Source: Clostridia bacterium (lineage in GTDB: Bacteria > Bacillota > Clostridia > Oscillospirales > Butyricicoccaceae). From it: a stretch of 14,520 bases of DNA. A program made the translations under genes and the position numbers. Below are positions 1 to 7,765 of the stretch, in pieces. How positions within the stretch are numbered: position 1 is the stretch's first letter; the number at the start of each line of letters is the position of its first letter. The DNA is taken from contig JAFQKM010000062.1 in assembly GCA_017396925.1 (NCBI GenBank), forward strand, positions 1-14,520, given 5' to 3'. A model generated the notes under the pieces. It searched no databases, was not told the origin of the DNA, and worked only from the letters and a program-made list of their open reading frames with translations.

Positions 1-20
1 AGCCGCAGGCCGGCTTTTTC
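1..20 (+). terminator. Rho-independent terminator of an upstream gene, at the window edge
   Basis: Bases 1-5 and 11-15 form a perfect 5-bp GC-rich stem around a 5-nt loop, followed directly by a run of T. The stem may extend to the left of the window. It would end transcription of a plus-strand gene lying outside the window and insulates the promoter that follows. Confidence 0.55.
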
Positions 21-33
21 TTTGCCCAAAAGT

Positions 34-137
34 GGAACGCGTTCCAAAAAAATCTGAAATGGAACGCAAAAGGCACCAAAAAGACACTCCTGCGGAACCT
101 TGGGGGAACAGCTTGGGAACACCGGATGACTTATAAT
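34..137 (+). promoter_or_regulatory. GGAAC-box array promoter of the SLH surface protein gene (P1)
   Basis: Direct pentamer boxes start at 61, 72, 83, 94, 105 and 116, exactly 11 bp apart. Four read GGAAC; those at 72 (GGCAC) and 83 (GACAC) are degenerate but in phase. The last box is followed by TATAAT at 132-137, with no TTGACA-like -35 element. A separate 12-bp palindrome, GGAACGCGTTCC, lies at 34-45, and an A-tract with AATCTG at 46-56 precedes the array. The same layout recurs at 3740-3793 and, on the other strand, at 12183-12308. Tandem 11-bp boxes just upstream of -10 suggest an activator that binds one face of the helix and replaces the -35 contact. The transcript should start near 144, leaving a leader of about 55 nt. 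Confidence 0.75.
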
Positions 138-198
138 TAAGTCGCTCCACAAACAACTATTTAATCAAAGTGTACGGAGCCAAAGAAGGAGGAACATT

Positions 199-2733
199 AT
201 GTACAAACGTTTATTTGCAGCCATGACGGCCCTGTGCCTCATGCTGACCCTCATGCCGGTAAGCGTACTGGCCGCTGAGGAAGAACCCACTGTTCACGAG
301 GCGTTTAAAACTGCTTATGACGCAGATGAAATGACATGGAACGTCCTGTTCCGCGCCATGCTGGACTATATTCCCAAGGCAGATACCGCAGAATATGCAG
401 ATCTGAAAGCCTATTATGAAAGCATTGAAGAAATCGACCTGTCCACTCAGTCGATCACCGACTCGATCTACAGCGGTACCGATACAGGTGCTTTCGCTCC
501 CCTGAAGGGTCTGACAACACTGCATCTCAATGATACAGACATCACCGATCTGGGCGGTCTGGCCGGCCTGACCGAGCTGACCGCTCTGGATGTCAGCAAT
601 AATCCCGGTATCACCGACGCCGCTTACGGTGCGCTGAACAACCTGACCAATCTGGAAACCCTGAACATTTCGGGCACAGGCATCACTGTGATCCAGGATG
701 TATGGACAGGTTCCGCAGCCAGATTCCCCTACCTGACCGAGCTGTATGCCAATGATCTGGCGCTGACCTCTGTTTCCGGTCTGGTCGAGCTGACCAACGC
801 CGATGGTTTTAATGCAGCCGCTGTCACATGGGATCTGGGCAACTCGGTTCTGGAAGCCGACCCCCATAACCACATCGGCATGCTGAAGACCGCTTTTGCA
901 GGCCATGAAGAAAATCTGGTCGCTCCCCTCTGCGATCCCGAAGCTTCGATCGGCGACGTCTATTATCAGACTCTGGCAGAGGCTGTTGCCGAGGCCGAAA
1001 ATGAAGATATGATCACCGTTCTGCAGGATGTCTCGGTTCCCAACGGCGGCATCGTTCTGAATGAGGATAAGGAAATCACCATCGATCTCAACGGCAAGAC
1101 CATCTCTGCAGAAGAAGATACCGCCGGCGACGGCGTTTTCCATATCACTGACGGCACACTGATTCTGGAAGACAGCAGTGAAGGCGAAGGCACCGTCAAC
1201 GGCCGTGGCCAAAACATCTGGAGCATCGGCATCTGGGCCGATGACGGCGACCTCATCATCAACGGCGGCTCCTACACCAATGTCGGCGCCGGCGATGACG
1301 ACCATTACGACCTGATCTATGTTTCCAAGACTTCTCAGGTCGAAATCAACGGCGGTACATTCAAGTGCCACACCCCCGCATGGACACTGAACCAGAAGGA
1401 CGCCAACCGCGAGACCTCTTCGATCGCCGTCAAGGGCGGCAGCTTCTATCAGTTTGACCCCAACAACAATCTGACCGAAGGCGAAGGCACAAGCTTTGTT
1501 GCTGAAGGCTATGTCTCCGAAAAGGACGGCGACAACTACATCGTCCGCGAATATGTCGCTTCCGAGCTGACCACCGATATCGGTGAGATCGAGTTTGTTA
1601 TCGGCGTTCCCACCGAGTTCACATTTACGACCACAGCCAATGATGACAAGGGCACAATGGTTATTGGCACATCCAACTTCAGCGATGCAGAAGCCATCGA
1701 AAAGCTGGAATACTATGAAGTTCAGAACGATACCTGGATTGAGCTGACCGGCGACTTTGGCCCTGCCGCAGGCTTCCCCATGGCCGATGCCACAAGTAAG
1801 TTCCGCGTTACATTCAAGACCGCAGGTGATTACAGCTTCACAGCTTCTATGAAGCATGCAGAAACCGACGCTATTGTCTGCTCCACAGTCGTCGAGTTCA
1901 CCGTTACCGATCTCTCTGCCGAAGCACCTACCGAGTCGGCACCCGTTACCGAATCCTATGATGTTGCCATTGCCGACAGCACAAACGGCCGCGTTGCAGT
2001 CAACACCATGCGTGCCGGCGAGACCTCCCGCGTTACCCTGACCGTCAAGGCCGATGCAGGCTATGTCCTCGAAAGCCTGACCGTCACCGATAAGAACGGC
2101 AAGGAGATCAAGGTCACTGAAAAGGACGGCAAATATCAGTTCCGTATGCCCGCATCCGACGTCACCGTCAAGGCTGTCTTTGCCGCCGAGGCCGATATCG
2201 AAGACGAGACCTTCACCGATGTTGCCGAAGACGCCTACTACCACGACGCTGTTCTGTGGGCTGTTGAAAAGGGCATCACCAACGGCATGACCGAGTCCAC
2301 CTTTGCCCCCAACGCAACCTGCACACGCGCCCAGATGGTCACCTTCCTGTGGCGTGCAGCCGGCTGCCCCGTTCCCCAGAATGCCGCGCATTCTTTCACC
2401 GATCTCGACAAGGACGCCTACTACTACAACGCCGTTCTGTGGGCTGTTGAAAAGGGCATCACCAATGGCGTCAGCCTCGATGCCTTCGATCCCAACGGCA
2501 CCGTTACACGCGGCCAGGCCATGACCTTCCTGTGGAGAATGGATGGCAAGACAGCGGCCGACGCCGACCATACCTTCACCGATGTTGAAGACGGCGCTTA
2601 TTATGAGGACGCTGTTGCCTGGGGCGCAGATGAAGCCATCACCAACGGCACATCGGCCACCACCTTCTCCCCCGACGACGCCTGCATCCGCGGCCAGATC
2701 GTCACCTTCCTCTACAACTACCTGGTCAAATAA
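199..2733 (+). CDS. Secreted SLH-anchored surface protein with leucine-rich repeats and beta-helix
   Basis: This 844-aa protein begins with a signal peptide (MYKRLF, hydrophobic core, cleavage near VLAA at residue 26). Visible modules in order: a leucine-rich repeat region at about 70-200 (LTTLHLNDTDITDL, LTALDVSNN, LETLNIS); a beta-helix-like stretch at about 255-445 with INGGSY/INGGTF/VKGGSF turns; an Ig-like region at about 450-575; an InlB-B-like repeat at about 585-665 ending in MPASDVTVKAVF; and three SLH domains starting at about 672, 733 and 793 (FTDV...YY...AV, ITNG, FAPN). SLH domains bind secondary cell-wall polymer, so the protein is probably held on the cell surface with its N-terminal modules exposed for ligand or partner binding. 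No catalytic residues are recognisable. The start follows AGGAGG with 6-nt spacing. The gene is monocistronic between P1 and the terminator at 2776. The ligand is unknown. Confidence 0.93.
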   Translation: MYKRLFAAMTALCLMLTLMPVSVLAAEEEPTVHEAFKTAYDADEMTWNVLFRAMLDYIPKADTAEYADLKAYYESIEEIDLSTQSITDSIYSGTDTGAFAPLKGLTTLHLNDTDITDLGGLAGLTELTALDVSNNPGITDAAYGALNNLTNLETLNISGTGITVIQDVWTGSAARFPYLTELYANDLALTSVSGLVELTNADGFNAAAVTWDLGNSVLEADPHNHIGMLKTAFAGHEENLVAPLCDPEASIGDVYYQTLAEAVAEAENEDMITVLQDVSVPNGGIVLNEDKEITIDLNGKTISAEEDTAGDGVFHITDGTLILEDSSEGEGTVNGRGQNIWSIGIWADDGDLIINGGSYTNVGAGDDDHYDLIYVSKTSQVEINGGTFKCHTPAWTLNQKDANRETSSIAVKGGSFYQFDPNNNLTEGEGTSFVAEGYVSEKDGDNYIVREYVASELTTDIGEIEFVIGVPTEFTFTTTANDDKGTMVIGTSNFSDAEAIEKLEYYEVQNDTWIELTGDFGPAAGFPMADATSKFRVTFKTAGDYSFTASMKHAETDAIVCSTVVEFTVTDLSAEAPTESAPVTESYDVAIADSTNGRVAVNTMRAGETSRVTLTVKADAGYVLESLTVTDKNGKEIKVTEKDGKYQFRMPASDVTVKAVFAAEADIEDETFTDVAEDAYYHDAVLWAVEKGITNGMTESTFAPNATCTRAQMVTFLWRAAGCPVPQNAAHSFTDLDKDAYYYNAVLWAVEKGITNGVSLDAFDPNGTVTRGQAMTFLWRMDGKTAADADHTFTDVEDGAYYEDAVAWGADEAITNGTSATTFSPDDACIRGQIVTFLYNYLVK
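2251..2465 (+). repeat. Near-identical DNA repeat between SLH domains 1 and 2
   Basis: A stretch of about 32 identical bases, coding for VLWAVEKGIT, starts at 2251 and again at 2434. The copies are 183 bp (61 codons) apart and in the same frame. The third SLH domain has diverged at this point. Such an in-frame repeat could allow gain or loss of one SLH unit by recombination. Confidence 0.7.
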
Positions 2734-2775
2734 AACGGCACATTTTATCTGACCCCGTTCGTAAATAACTCCCCT

Positions 2776-2812
2776 GTCCCCCGACCTTCTCTCCGGTCGG
2801 GGGACCTTTTAT
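2776..2812 (+). terminator. Rho-independent terminator of the SLH protein gene
   Basis: A perfect 11-bp stem (2776-2786 with 2795-2805, GTCCCCCGACC and its complement) encloses an 8-nt loop and is followed by CTTTTATT. It lies 43 nt after the stop codon. Confidence 0.9.
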
Positions 2813-2865
2813 TGTATGGGCCTGTATTCGATTTTGCCTTTTCCCTTCCCAATTCTGCCATCGGC

Positions 2866-2894
2866 TTGTTTTTCCGAAAGATGCGTGGTATGAT
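2866..2894 (+). promoter_or_regulatory. Sigma-A type promoter of the four-TM protein gene
   Basis: TTGTTT at 2866-2871 and TATGAT at 2889-2894 are separated by 17 nt. They lie 27 nt before the start codon at 2921. There are no GGAAC boxes, so this gene does not share the module of its neighbours. Confidence 0.65.
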
Positions 2895-2920
2895 GAGAAA
2901 AACCAACAAGGAGAATCTCT

Positions 2921-3682
2921 ATGAATCGAATCTTCTGCGGTACCGGTACCTATAAAACACCGGTTGGTGAAATCTATCAGGGCACCGGACTGATCTATAC
3001 CGGCAATTCCCCTTTTGTGATCGGCTATGTCCGAGGTGAGCATCTCTATCAGGGATATGCCTCCGAAAGCGAACTGGTCGGCTCCTTCGAGGGCGACCAC
3101 ATCTATCGCGGCTACGGAAAGACGCGCATCCCTGTGGGCACCTATGAAGATGGCATTGTCTATCAGGGCGTCGGCGGTTCCAATCGCCCCCGTATCGGCG
3201 AGGCCGACAGCATCGAGGGCGCCGCAGCGCTGCTTCTGCTTCCCCTGGCCAACGAATATCACTTCACATTGGGTCCGAAGAATGGCATCCCCTATGCGCC
3301 CAGGCCCAGCATCGGCTTTGGCTTCAAGGGCATTCTGCTGATCCTCCTGAGCCTGATCGCCTGGGGCGGTATGTTCACACCGACCATGCTGAACGATCCC
3401 TCCACCTTTATTATGTTCCCTGCGGTGCTGCTCTCGGTGGCGCTGGGTATGTTCGTCTCGATCAAGCTGCTGAAAAAGCAGACTTTCTGGGCGCTGGAGA
3501 TCATCAGCGCGCTGATCGCGATCCTCCCCTGCTCGGCGGCCTGCTATTTGGTCGATGGCAAGCTGCCCTTTGGGGTCATCCTCGCCACAGCGGTCATGAG
3601 TTTTATCCTCTGTGCTCTGCCGACGGCCATTGCGGCATGGATCTATTTCCGCAGGAAATACCCCAAGCAGAAGCGCAGATAA
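2921..3682 (+). CDS. Four-TM membrane protein with N-terminal GxIYxG repeats, function unknown
   Basis: I do not recognise a characterised family for this 253-aa protein. Residues 1-95 are glycine- and tyrosine-rich with short repeats of the form VGEIYQGTG, GEHLYQGYA, GDHIYRGYG and DGIVYQGVG, resembling MORN-like or beta-flap repeats. About four hydrophobic segments follow, near 136-155, 162-183, 190-211 and 216-243, and the tail is basic (RRKYPKQKRR). There is no signal peptide, so the repeat region probably faces the cytoplasm ahead of the first membrane segment. The start is supported by AAGGAG with 7-nt spacing and by a promoter at 2866-2894. No clear terminator follows directly. Integral membrane location is the only safe inference. 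Confidence 0.85.
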   Translation: MNRIFCGTGTYKTPVGEIYQGTGLIYTGNSPFVIGYVRGEHLYQGYASESELVGSFEGDHIYRGYGKTRIPVGTYEDGIVYQGVGGSNRPRIGEADSIEGAAALLLLPLANEYHFTLGPKNGIPYAPRPSIGFGFKGILLILLSLIAWGGMFTPTMLNDPSTFIMFPAVLLSVALGMFVSIKLLKKQTFWALEIISALIAILPCSAACYLVDGKLPFGVILATAVMSFILCALPTAIAAWIYFRRKYPKQKRR

Positions 3683-3727
3683 GGATATGCGGTGCGTTCC
3701 CCCAAAATAAAGCGCCCGAGAAAAAAT

Positions 3728-3793
3728 AATCTTCAAAATGGAACGCTTTTGGCACACGGTCGGAACAAGGCTGGAACAGGGGTCGTGTATAAT
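3728..3793 (+). promoter_or_regulatory. GGAAC-box array promoter in front of a candidate small RNA (P2)
   Basis: Boxes start at 3740 (GGAAC), 3751 (GGCAC), 3762 (GGAAC) and 3773 (GGAAC), all in exact 11-bp phase. TATAAT follows at 3788-3793. No -35 hexamer is present. AATCTT at 3728-3733, after an A-tract, corresponds to the AATCTG block of the other two arrays. An opposing GTTCC lies at 3696-3700. Transcription would begin near 3800 on the plus strand, where there is no credible protein gene. Confidence 0.7.
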
Positions 3794-3799
3794 AAAGTT

Positions 3800-3939
3800 G
3801 TACTTAAGAAAAAGACAACAAACATCCCCCACCATTTTCCGATCGGCAAGCCCGCACACCTTGTCCGACATCTTTATAGAATATTGTTGAACAAGCCCCC
3901 AGACCGTCTTTTCCTTTCCGGTCGAGGGGGTTCTGTTTT
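3800..3939 (+). ncRNA. Candidate small RNA of about 140 nt
   Basis: The promoter with TATAAT at 3788 is followed about 100 nt after the expected start by a strong terminator hairpin (3896-3930). Between them there is no ATG and no Shine-Dalgarno site before a usable start, so a non-coding transcript is the simplest reading. It contains an exposed C-rich stretch (CATCCCCCACCATTTTCC, 3823-3840) that could pair with G-rich ribosome binding sites. The ends are predictions from promoter and terminator positions only. It could instead be the leader of a decayed gene. Confidence 0.45.
3896..3939 (+). terminator. Rho-independent terminator of the candidate small RNA
   Basis: CCCCC at 3896-3900 pairs with GGGGG at 3926-3930, and GACCG at 3902-3906 pairs with CGGTC at 3919-3923, with a small internal bulge. 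TTCTGTTTT follows. The stem resembles the terminator at 2776 in composition. Confidence 0.8.
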
Positions 3940-4121
3940 ACAAAAACGATCGGTTCTCTTTCTTCTTAAATCATTTTAAAAAGAATTATTTACGAAGAAA
4001 GAAACAATGCATAATCTTCTTCGAAATGTATAACACAGAATCTCGCCCTCTGCGAAACATGCAAAGAAAAGTTCTTGATTTCAATCATTTCACGTGTTTT
4101 TCCTAACTTTTCACCCCTTTC
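3940..4121. other. AT-rich gene-free spacer
   Basis: Together with the small-RNA locus this completes a gene-free stretch of about 537 bases between the four-TM gene and the aldolase gene. The only structure I see is a 9-bp inverted repeat, TCTTTCTTC at 3957-3965 and GAAGAAAGA at 3994-4002, with a 28-nt AT-rich spacer. No promoter or ORF is convincing. Confidence 0.4.
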
Positions 4122-4163
4122 AAAAACCGCCCCTCCGAGCAGCATCCGGAGGGGCGGTTTTTT
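4122..4163 (-). terminator. Strong bidirectional terminator after the rhamnose operon
   Basis: AAAACCGCCCCTCCG and its complement form a stem of about 15 bp around a short loop, flanked by A and T runs on both sides. It would work on either strand. On the minus strand it lies about 57 nt past the aldolase stop codon and ends the operon. Confidence 0.9.
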
Positions 4164-4219
4164 ATGCGTTCAACTTCATTTTCGTCCGTTTTTCGCTTTT
4201 CTGTTTCCTCTTCTGCGAT

Positions 4220-5035
4220 TTAAAGATCGAGGAAATCTTTGCGGTAGTCGACGCCGAAGAACTCGGCCAGTTCCCTGAGCTCGTGGTCGCGGATGGTGTT
4301 GATGCGGGGCAGATGGGCGGTCAGCATATAGATCTGAGCGGCCTTCTCGACCGTCTCGATGAGGCCGAAGGTCTCGTCCATGGTCTTGCCTGCGCCATAG
4401 ATGCCGTGCATACCCCAGACGACCAGACGGAACTCGCGCATCTTGGCCGCTGTGGCCTCGCCGATGGAATTGGTGCCGCAGAGCATCCAGGGCAGAACGC
4501 CGACGCCGTCGGGGAATACGACGATGCACTCGGTGCACATTTCCCACAGGGTGTGTGTCATCTTCCGTTCATCCAGCTCGTGGACATAGTTCATGGCCAG
4601 TGTGTGGGTGGGGTGGCAGTGCATGACCACGCGATGCTGAGGATCGACCTCCAGACGGGCCATGTGGCTCATCAGATGGGCCGGCAGCTCGGAGGTGAAT
4701 CGACCGCCGTCCTTATAGCCCCACAGCAGCTCGGCAGTGCAGCCGTCTTCGGCAATGCGGATGATGCCCAGATTGGTCTCCGGATCGACCTCGACATTCT
4801 TGAAATACTTGCCGGTGCCGGTGACGATGAAGATGCGGCCGACAAGGGCCTTGGCCTCGAAGCCGATGGGAATGGTGCGGATGACATGGCCGAGGTCGAG
4901 ATATTCGGCCACCTCGTCGGTATCCAGCAGCAGGCTGATGTTGCCGCCGTTGCGCTCGTCCCAGCCCAGACGGTACATATTGGCGGTGGTACGCTTCATT
5001 TCCTCCACAAAGGGCGCGGTGAAAATATCTTTCAT
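4220..5035 (-). CDS. rhaD: Rhamnulose-1-phosphate aldolase
   Basis: This class II, zinc-dependent cytoplasmic aldolase splits L-rhamnulose 1-phosphate into dihydroxyacetone phosphate and L-lactaldehyde, the last step of the pathway. From the start at 5035 it is 271 aa, close to the E. coli length of 274. It has the phosphate-binding GGNIS at 30-34, the catalytic-type Glu116 (SELPAH), and zinc ligands His139, His141 (VVMHCHPTHT) and His210 (WGMHG), spaced as in E. coli RhaD. A frame open to 5065 allows ten extra residues, but AGAGAGG seven nt before the ATG at 5035 decides the start. That ATG lies 4 nt after the isomerase stop codon, so the genes are probably translationally coupled. It is the last gene of the operon. 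Confidence 0.96.
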   Translation of the reverse strand: MKDIFTAPFVEEMKRTTANMYRLGWDERNGGNISLLLDTDEVAEYLDLGHVIRTIPIGFEAKALVGRIFIVTGTGKYFKNVEVDPETNLGIIRIAEDGCTAELLWGYKDGGRFTSELPAHLMSHMARLEVDPQHRVVMHCHPTHTLAMNYVHELDERKMTHTLWEMCTECIVVFPDGVGVLPWMLCGTNSIGEATAAKMREFRLVVWGMHGIYGAGKTMDETFGLIETVEKAAQIYMLTAHLPRINTIRDHELRELAEFFGVDYRKDFLDL

Positions 5036-5039
5036 AGCT

Positions 5040-6296
5040 TTAACCTCTCTTTGCCTGTACATCACGCTCGTAGGCTTCGATCATGGGGAACCAACGGCCG
5101 TCCAGCGGCTTGCCGCAGCGGCGGCAGTATTCTTCCCAGATCTCGCCAAAGGGCATGGTCTTGAGTTCTTCCTGCATGACCATCAGCTTGGTGAAGTTGC
5201 CTTCATTCTGCAGCTGGGTCAGCAGGGCATGGGGCTCGAGCAGGGCGCTGAGCAGGGCCTTCTGCAGATTGCGGAAGCCGGTGACCCAGGCCGATACACG
5301 GTTGATGGAAGCATCGAAATAGTCGAGGGCGATGAAAACGCGGTCGAGGCCGCCGCAGCGGACGATCTCCTTGCAGATCTCCTTGGTCTCGTCGTCAAAC
5401 AGAACCACCTGGTCGGAGTCCCAGCGGACGCCGCGGGTGACATGAAGGGCCATCTTCTTGTCAAAGGCCAGCACAGCCGAAATTTTGTCGCTGACCACCT
5501 CGGTGGGATGGTAGTGGCCGTTGTCCATCAGGCTGATGCAGTCGTCGCGGGAGGCGGCATACTTGAGGCACCATTCGGCCGAGCCGACGGTATAGCTCTC
5601 GACGCCGATGCCAAAGACCTTGGATTCGGCACAGGGATAGACCTTGGTCTTGTCGAAGGGCTCGGAGAGGATCTCGTCAAAGGACTGCTTATAGCGCAGA
5701 CGGGGGCCGATGCGGTCGGCCGGGATGTCCTTGTAGCCGTCACCGGCCCAGATGTTCATAACGCAGGGCTGGCCCAGCTCGTCGGCCAGATACTGGGAGA
5801 TGCGCACGCAGGCCTTACCGTGCTCGACCCAGAATCTGCGGGTCTCTTCATTGGGGCTGGAGAGGGTCAGCGGATCACACATGGGATGGGAGAAGAAGGT
5901 GGGGTTGAAGTCGCAGCCCAATCCCCTCTCCTTGCAGAAGTCCACCCACTTTTTAAAGTGCTTAGGCTCCAGCTTATCGCGGTCGACCCAGCCGCCGTTT
6001 TCTTCGTCGAAGATGGCATAGCTGGCATGGAGATTCATCTTGACCTGGCCGGGCACCAGCGCGATGACCTGATCGATATCGGCCATCAGTTCCTCGGGGG
6101 TACGGGCACGGCCGGGATAGTTGCCGGTGGTCTGGATGCCGCCGGTCAGCGGCTTGGTGGGGTCGGTATCAAAGCCGCGGACATCGTCGCCCTGCCAGCA
6201 GTGAAGGGCAACGGGGACCGTCTTCAGGCGCTCGATGGCGGCGTCGGTATCGACGCCGAGGGCGGCGTATTTTGCTTTTGCTTCGATGTAACTCAT
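5040..6296 (-). CDS. rhaA: L-rhamnose isomerase
   Basis: The enzyme interconverts L-rhamnose and L-rhamnulose in the cytoplasm, the first step of catabolism. The 418-aa length matches the family (about 419). Characteristic stretches are HCWQGDDVRGFD (32-43), MNLHASYAIFDEE, GCDFNPTFFSHP (128-138), NIWAGDGYKD (181-190) and LHVTRGVRWDSDQV. Asp258, His261, His285, Asp293, Asp295 and Asp325 are spaced like the metal ligands of the E. coli enzyme. CAGGAGGT lies six nt before the ATG. Its first four bases overlap the kinase stop codon (ATGA junction), so it is coupled to the kinase upstream and followed within 4 nt by the aldolase. Confidence 0.97.
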   Translation of the reverse strand: MSYIEAKAKYAALGVDTDAAIERLKTVPVALHCWQGDDVRGFDTDPTKPLTGGIQTTGNYPGRARTPEELMADIDQVIALVPGQVKMNLHASYAIFDEENGGWVDRDKLEPKHFKKWVDFCKERGLGCDFNPTFFSHPMCDPLTLSSPNEETRRFWVEHGKACVRISQYLADELGQPCVMNIWAGDGYKDIPADRIGPRLRYKQSFDEILSEPFDKTKVYPCAESKVFGIGVESYTVGSAEWCLKYAASRDDCISLMDNGHYHPTEVVSDKISAVLAFDKKMALHVTRGVRWDSDQVVLFDDETKEICKEIVRCGGLDRVFIALDYFDASINRVSAWVTGFRNLQKALLSALLEPHALLTQLQNEGNFTKLMVMQEELKTMPFGEIWEEYCRRCGKPLDGRWFPMIEAYERDVQAKRG

Positions 6297-7738
6297 GCCT
6301 GTACCTCCTGAATATCAAAGCTGGATCGGATCATATCTCTGCCCTGCTGCAGGCCTTCCAGTTCGCCGCCGGCAATCATCTGCACCAGCAGATTGCCAAT
6401 AGCTGTACCCTCGACGGGTCCGGCATAGACCGGCAGGCCGGTGGCGCTGGCCGTACGCTCGTTGAGATAGGCATCCTGGCAGCCGCCGCCGACGATGTTG
6501 ATGGATGTATAGGTTTTGCCGGTCAGGGTCTGCAGGCCCTCGATGGCCTCCTTATAGCACCGGGCAAGGCTTGTATAGATGACCTGCATGATCTCGCCGA
6601 CGCTTTCGGGCACCGGCTGGCCGCTTTCGGCACATTCGGCACGAATGGCCTCGATCATGCTGTCGGGGGCCAGGAAACGATCCTTGTTGACGTCGACGAT
6701 GCTGCCGAACCCCTCGGCCTTACGGGCCTCCTCGGCCAGCTCGGCAAAGGTCCATGCATGGTCGGCCGCAGTGCGGGCTTCCCTGCCCTCCACATTGGCT
6801 TCGCCGTTGAGCTCACGGCGAACCGACTGGATCATCCACAGACCCATGATGTTCTTGAGATAACGGTAGCGGTGCCATGCGCCGCCCTCGTTGGTGAAGT
6901 TCTGCAGGCGGCTCTCTTCGGAGGTGATGGCGCGGTCGTTCTCGACGCCCAGCAGGCTCCATGTGCCGCTGGAGAGATAGACGGCGTTGTCGTCCTTTGC
7001 GGGGACGGCCAGGAAGGCCGAGCCGGTGTCGTGGGTGGCCGGCAGGATGACCGTGCTGTTGAAGCCGACCTCCTGCTGTACGGCTTCGGCAAAGCCGCCC
7101 AGAACGGTGCCGGGCATGGCCAGCGGGCGGAAGAGCTTCCAGGGCAGGGTCAGGGCGCCGATGATGCCCTGGTCCCAGGTCTTGGTGGTGGTATAGATCA
7201 TGCCGGTGGTGGTGGCATTGGTATATTCATTCTGCTTGACGCCGGTCAGCAGGAAATTGAAATACTCGGGGATCATCAGCAGCCACTCGGCCTCCTTGAG
7301 CTGCTCGGGATGCTCGCGCTTAAGGGCGATCAGCTGATAGACGGTATTGAAGAGCTGCTTCTGGATGCCGGTGCGGTTGTAGACCAGGGTATGCGGAATG
7401 AAGCGCTCGAAGATGATGTCCATCTTTTCGGTGCGGCTGTCGCGGTAGGAGACGGCATCGCCGATCAGGTTGTCTTCTTTGTCCAGCAGGACAAAGTCGA
7501 CGCCCCATGTGTCGATACCCACCGTCTCGGGGATCTTCCCTGCCGTTTTGCAGGCACGCAGGCCGTCGAGGATGCCGCGATGCAGGCTTTCGAGATCCCA
7601 GCAGTCGTGGCCGTTTTTATGGATCCGTTTATTTTCAAAGCGCCAGATCTCTTCCAGCACCATGCGGCCGTCCTCGATATGTCCGAGGATATGGCGGCCC
7701 GAAGAGGCGCCGATGTCGATGGCAAGATAATACTTCAA
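6293..7738 (-). CDS. rhaB: Rhamnulokinase
   Basis: This FGGY-family sugar kinase phosphorylates L-rhamnulose at the 1-position with ATP. The N-terminal ATPase motif is LAIDIGASSGR. GIDTWGVDF, THDTGSAFLAVP, YLSSGTWSLLG, GGAWHRYRYLKNIMGLW and the C-terminal VGGGCQDAYLN and GPVEGTAIGN follow in family order. I choose the TTG at 7738 (protein MKYYLAIDIG, 481 aa) because AAAGGTGGG sits 7 nt upstream of it and because homologues usually begin this way. A GTG at 7750 would add four residues, but this same AAAGGTGGG overlaps it, leaving it without a site. It is the first gene of the operon. No rhamnose transporter, mutarotase or rha regulator is visible nearby. Confidence 0.96.
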   Translation of the reverse strand: MKYYLAIDIGASSGRHILGHIEDGRMVLEEIWRFENKRIHKNGHDCWDLESLHRGILDGLRACKTAGKIPETVGIDTWGVDFVLLDKEDNLIGDAVSYRDSRTEKMDIIFERFIPHTLVYNRTGIQKQLFNTVYQLIALKREHPEQLKEAEWLLMIPEYFNFLLTGVKQNEYTNATTTGMIYTTTKTWDQGIIGALTLPWKLFRPLAMPGTVLGGFAEAVQQEVGFNSTVILPATHDTGSAFLAVPAKDDNAVYLSSGTWSLLGVENDRAITSEESRLQNFTNEGGAWHRYRYLKNIMGLWMIQSVRRELNGEANVEGREARTAADHAWTFAELAEEARKAEGFGSIVDVNKDRFLAPDSMIEAIRAECAESGQPVPESVGEIMQVIYTSLARCYKEAIEGLQTLTGKTYTSINIVGGGCQDAYLNERTASATGLPVYAGPVEGTAIGNLLVQMIAGGELEGLQQGRDMIRSSFDIQEVQA

Positions 7739-7765
7739 GGGTGAACCCACCTTTCATTTTCTCAT

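Noticed and set aside
211..2571. Long open frame (786 codons) antisense to the SLH gene
   Set aside because: It mirrors the codon bias of the real gene, lacks a plausible domain composition, and the sense frame has signal peptide, SLH domains, ribosome binding site, promoter and terminator.
3692..3979. Open frame of 95 codons over the P2 array and small-RNA region
   Set aside because: It runs through the promoter boxes, the -10 box and the terminator, and has no ribosome binding site.
5036..5065. Ten-residue N-terminal extension of the aldolase
   Set aside because: It would overlap the end of the isomerase gene without a ribosome binding site; AGAGAGG is well placed for the ATG at 5035.
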